NCBI GenBank assembly: GCA_937895435.1
Contig: CALAXT010000065.1
Location: forward strand, 1-33,494
Source: an uncultured Paracoccaceae bacterium
GTDB taxonomy: Bacteria > Pseudomonadota > Alphaproteobacteria > Rhodobacterales > Rhodobacteraceae
Length of the DNA stretch: 33,494 nt
Direction: 5' to 3'
Below are positions 30,471-33,494 of the stretch, piece after piece. The position numbers and the translations under genes are program-made. The notes beneath the pieces were generated by a model. That model searched no databases and had not been told where the DNA came from. It saw only the letters and a program-made list of their open reading frames with translations. Every line of letters starts with the position of its first letter. Position 1 is the stretch's first letter.

Positions 30471-33400
30471 ATGCCTGATTTCCCCGCTATGCCCGATCTT
30501 GCCATGCCCAACCTTGATACATTGCGCGCGATCATCGACACCCACACTCTGGCGGATGAACCGGCACTGCTGCAAACTATGCTCGATCATGCAGACCCCG
30601 GCACCAAGACACGCCAAGCGATTTCAGCGCGGGCAGCAGATTTGGTGCGTGGCATTCGCGGATCAGCGCGCCCCGGTTTGATGGAAGTATTTTTGGCAGA
30701 ATATGGCCTGTCCACGCAGGAGGGCATCGCGCTGATGTGTTTGGCCGAGGCGCTGCTGCGTGTGCCAGATGCACCCACCATGGATGCGCTGATCGAAGAC
30801 AAGATTGCGCCATCAGATTGGGGCAAACACTTGGGCCATTCGGCCTCAAGCCTGGTCAATGCCTCGACATGGGCGTTGATGCTGACGGGGCGGGTTTTGG
30901 AAGACCGCGAACCGGGGCTGGCGGGACATTTGCGCGGTGCGGTCAAACGGCTGGGCGAGCCGGTCATCCGCCGCGCCGTGGCACGCGCGATGAAGGAAAT
31001 GGGCCATCAGTTCGTTCTGGGAGAAAGCATCCAGACCGCGCTTTTGCGCGCCCGCAAGCTTGAGGCCCGCGGTTTCACCCATTCTTATGATATGCTGGGC
31101 GAAGCGGCCCGCAGCATGGCCGATGCCCGCCGCTATCACAAAGCCTATGGGGATGCGATTGAGGCAATCGCCGCCGCCTGCACAAGCACTGATATTCGTG
31201 AAAACCCCGGTATTTCGATTAAACTGTCCGCCCTGCATCCCAGGTATGAGGTGGCACAGTCTGCGCGTGTGATGGCCGAGTTGGTGCCCAGCTTGAAAAC
31301 TCTGGCGCGCAAGGCTTGCGCCGCGGGGCTGGGGCTGAACATCGACGCGGAAGAGGCCGACCGTTTGGGCCTGTCAATGGATGTGATTGCGGCCGTGCTG
31401 GCCGACCCAGAGTTGGCGGGATGGGACGGATTTGGCGTGGTGGTGCAGGCCTATGGTCGGCGCGCAGGCGCAGTGATTGATTATCTGTATGCGCTGGCCC
31501 AAAAATTGGATCGGCGCATCATGGTGCGGCTGGTTAAAGGCGCCTATTGGGATACCGAGGTTAAGCGGGCGCAAACCTTGGGGCTAAAAAGCTTTCCCGT
31601 GTTCACCCGCAAATCAGCGACAGATGTCAGCTATATCGCCAACGCACGCAAATTGCTGGGCATGACAGATCGAATCTATCCGCAATTCGCCACCCATAAT
31701 GCCCATAGCGTTGCCGCGATTTTGGAACTGGCCCAAGACACACAGGCCTTTGAATTTCAGCGTCTGCATGGCATGGGCGAAAGACTGCACGACATTGTGC
31801 ACGATAAAATGCACACACGCTGCCGGATCTATGCGCCGGTGGGCGCGCATCGCGATCTTTTGGCCTATCTGGTGCGCCGACTGCTGGAAAACGGTGCCAA
31901 TTCATCCTTTGTCAATCAGATCGTGAACGAAGACGTTGCCCCCGAAACCGTCGCCGCCTGTCCGTTTGACGCGGTGCGCGCGCAGATAGGTGCAGCCCTT
32001 GCATCCCCAGCCCTGACACGCGGCAGCGATCTTTTTGCCCCCGAACGGGCCAATGCCCGTGGCTTTGATCTGACCGACACGCCAGACTTGGCCCAGATCA
32101 ACGCCGCCCGCGCGCCCTTTATGCACCATGTTTTTACCGCTGGGCCTATGCTGGCACTGCCCCGCAATCTTACCAACGCCGCAGCCCCCCATGACCGGAC
32201 CAACCCGGCAAACCCTGCCGATCTGGTCGGGCATCTGCGTGAGGCAAGCGTCGATGACATCACCACAGCGCTTGATGCGGCCCAGCCTTGGTCTGCCACA
32301 CCAGCCGAACGCGCAGCCGTTTTGAACCGCGCGGCGGATCTTTACGAAGAAAATTTTGGGGTGATTTTCGCGCTGCTGGCCCGCGAGGCGGGCAAGACAA
32401 TGCTGGATGCAGTGGGTGAGCTGCGCGAGGCGGTCGACTTTTTACGCTATTACGCGGTGCAAACAGCGCAGCTTTGCCACCCCGCGCGCGGCATCTTTAC
32501 CTGCATCTCACCTTGGAACTTTCCACTTGCGATTTTTACAGGCCAGATCGCCGGTGCGCTTGCAGCGGGCAACGGCGTATTGGCAAAACCGGCCGAACAA
32601 ACGCCACTGATTGCGGCCCTGGCCGTTGGGCTTTTGCATGGCTCTGGTGTGCCCACCACGGCGCTCCAATTTTTGCCCGGTGCAGGTGAAACCGTCGGCG
32701 CAGCGCTGTGTTGCGATCCGCGGGTCTCGGGCGTGGCTTTTACAGGCAGCACGCAGACCGCACGGCGCATTCAGGCCAGCATGGCCACCCATCTGGCCCC
32801 CGGCGCACCGCTGATTGCTGAAACTGGCGGGTTAAATGCGATGGTGGTCGATTCGACCGCCCTGCCCGAGCAAGCCGTGCGCGATATTCTGGCATCGGCC
32901 TTCCAATCTGCGGGCCAGCGCTGCTCGGCCCTGCGCTGTCTGTATTTGCAAGACGATATTGCCGATCAGGTGTTGGAACTTTTGACCGGCGCGATGGAGG
33001 ATTTGCAGATTGGCAACCCTTGGGATCTGACCACAGACATCGGCCCATTGATCGATGAAATCGCCGCTGATGACATTCGGGGCTATATTGCAGCGGCCAA
33101 GCGCACAGGTCAGATGATCAAAGAGCTGTCCCCCCCCAAGACCGGCCATTTCATCGGCCCGACCGTCTTGCGCATCACGGGCATTGCAGATTTGCAACGT
33201 GAAATCTTTGGCCCCGTGCTGCACGTCGCCCGCTTTGGTGCCAAAGATTTAGCTGCTGTATATGCAGCCATAAATGCCACAGGCTATGGCTTGACCTTTG
33301 GCTTGCACAGCCGGATCGATGACCGCGTGCAAGAAGCCACCGACGCACTGCATGTCGGCAATATCTATATCAACCGCAATCAGATAGGTGCGGTGGTGGG

Positions 33401-33494
33401 CAGCCAACCCTTTGGAGGGGAGGGGCTTTCTGGTACTGGCCCCAAAGCGGGAGGGCCCCATTACCTGACACGTTTCACCGCCCCCCCCCCCCCC
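30471..33494 (+). CDS. putA: PutA: proline dehydrogenase / glutamate-semialdehyde dehydrogenase (3' end missing)
   Basis: The frame is open for 1008 codons to the window edge. It converts proline to glutamate through P5C. The proline dehydrogenase barrel is in the N-terminal half: ISIKLSALHPRY, LNIDAEEADRL, VVVQAYGRRA, RLVKGAYWDTEVK, FATHNAHSVAA, EFQRLHGMGE and IYAPVGAHRDLLAYLVRRLL (FAD and substrate residues). The aldehyde dehydrogenase half has CISPWNFPLAIFTGQIA, Glu784 (AETGGLNAM) and Cys818 (SAGQRCSALR). The N-terminus lacks the ribbon-helix-helix of E. coli PutA, so autorepression is not expected; PutR is divergent. AAAAGGAG precedes the ATG. Known Rhodobacterales PutA proteins run further, so the C-terminal part is beyond the window. 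The last codons are an artificial-looking poly-proline from the C-run. Confidence 0.95.
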   Translation, partial: MPDFPAMPDLAMPNLDTLRAIIDTHTLADEPALLQTMLDHADPGTKTRQAISARAADLVRGIRGSARPGLMEVFLAEYGLSTQEGIALMCLAEALLRVPDAPTMDALIEDKIAPSDWGKHLGHSASSLVNASTWALMLTGRVLEDREPGLAGHLRGAVKRLGEPVIRRAVARAMKEMGHQFVLGESIQTALLRARKLEARGFTHSYDMLGEAARSMADARRYHKAYGDAIEAIAAACTSTDIRENPGISIKLSALHPRYEVAQSARVMAELVPSLKTLARKACAAGLGLNIDAEEADRLGLSMDVIAAVLADPELAGWDGFGVVVQAYGRRAGAVIDYLYALAQKLDRRIMVRLVKGAYWDTEVKRAQTLGLKSFPVFTRKSATDVSYIANARKLLGMTDRIYPQFATHNAHSVAAILELAQDTQAFEFQRLHGMGERLHDIVHDKMHTRCRIYAPVGAHRDLLAYLVRRLLENGANSSFVNQIVNEDVAPETVAACPFDAVRAQIGAALASPALTRGSDLFAPERANARGFDLTDTPDLAQINAARAPFMHHVFTAGPMLALPRNLTNAAAPHDRTNPANPADLVGHLREASVDDITTALDAAQPWSATPAERAAVLNRAADLYEENFGVIFALLAREAGKTMLDAVGELREAVDFLRYYAVQTAQLCHPARGIFTCISPWNFPLAIFTGQIAGALAAGNGVLAKPAEQTPLIAALAVGLLHGSGVPTTALQFLPGAGETVGAALCCDPRVSGVAFTGSTQTARRIQASMATHLAPGAPLIAETGGLNAMVVDSTALPEQAVRDILASAFQSAGQRCSALRCLYLQDDIADQVLELLTGAMEDLQIGNPWDLTTDIGPLIDEIAADDIRGYIAAAKRTGQMIKELSPPKTGHFIGPTVLRITGIADLQREIFGPVLHVARFGAKDLAAVYAAINATGYGLTFGLHSRIDDRVQEATDALHVGNIYINRNQIGAVVGSQPFGGEGLSGTGPKAGGPHYLTRFTAPPPP
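33481..33494. repeat. Terminal poly-C run (probable contig-end artefact)
   Basis: Fourteen consecutive C end the window, directly after the conserved HYLTRF segment of PutA. Translated in frame it gives only prolines where the family continues with ordinary sequence. Homopolymer G/C ends are a known artefact of two-colour sequencing chemistry; a real slippage tract cannot be excluded from this sequence alone. Confidence 0.7.

Overview
The window is about 33.5 kb of a moderately GC-rich (roughly 60%) alphaproteobacterial chromosome. It is almost certainly from the Rhodobacterales/Roseobacter group. Pointers are a TRAP transporter operon, a large branched-chain-amino-acid-type ABC operon, an XRE-type short-chain-fatty-acyl regulator beside an SSS-type histidine kinase, lysC followed by ptsP, and a divergent putR/putA pair. 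Gene density is high and no intergenic gap exceeds 300 bp. I see no phage, transposon, integrase, CRISPR or rRNA. The right end is cut inside putA in a terminal run of C, which looks like a contig edge.

Layout, left to right. (1) 1-5530: the N-terminal part of a probable secreted PPC-domain protein; a NeuB-family nonulosonic acid synthase with a SAF domain; a TesA-like GDSL esterase divergent from a YbbA/YbbP-like ABC system (ATPase plus an 848-aa FtsX-type permease). (2) 5579-10077, minus strand: a TRAP transporter (dctP-dctQ-dctM), then an AMI1-like amidase and an AtzH/HpxZ-family small protein whose start overlaps the amidase stop by 4 nt. This looks like an uptake-and-hydrolysis operon for an unidentified amide. 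(3) 10339-15597, minus strand: a HAAT-family ABC importer (Tat-exported binding protein, LivH, LivM, LivG, LivF). (4) 15813-20585, plus strand: an ScfR-type regulator, a single-domain response regulator, a two-TM protein and a 900-aa sodium-solute-symporter/histidine-kinase fusion. (5) 20718-24236: aspartokinase, with a strong internal start for a separate ACT-domain subunit, and PtsP (EI-Ntr). (6) 24321-28791: a beta-oxidation-type operon (MaoC hydratase, thiolase, TetR regulator, FadB/FadJ-like enzyme) preceded by an inverted repeat that may be the TetR operator. (7) 28788-33494: MmsB (minus), tRNA-Leu(UAA) (minus) with its own sigma70-like promoter, PutR (minus) and PutA (plus, 3'-truncated), with a 15-bp Lrp-type palindrome between putR and putA.

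The common theme is uptake and catabolism of small organic nitrogen and carbon compounds (amides, amino acids, proline, acyl-CoAs, short-chain acids). The most interesting non-gene signals are GC-rich hairpins directly after both solute-binding-protein genes, the internal ribosome-binding site in lysC, and the candidate TetR and PutR operators. The best candidate for a poorly described system is the ScfR / receiver / two-TM / SSS-kinase cluster. The TRAP-amidase-HpxZ operon comes second.
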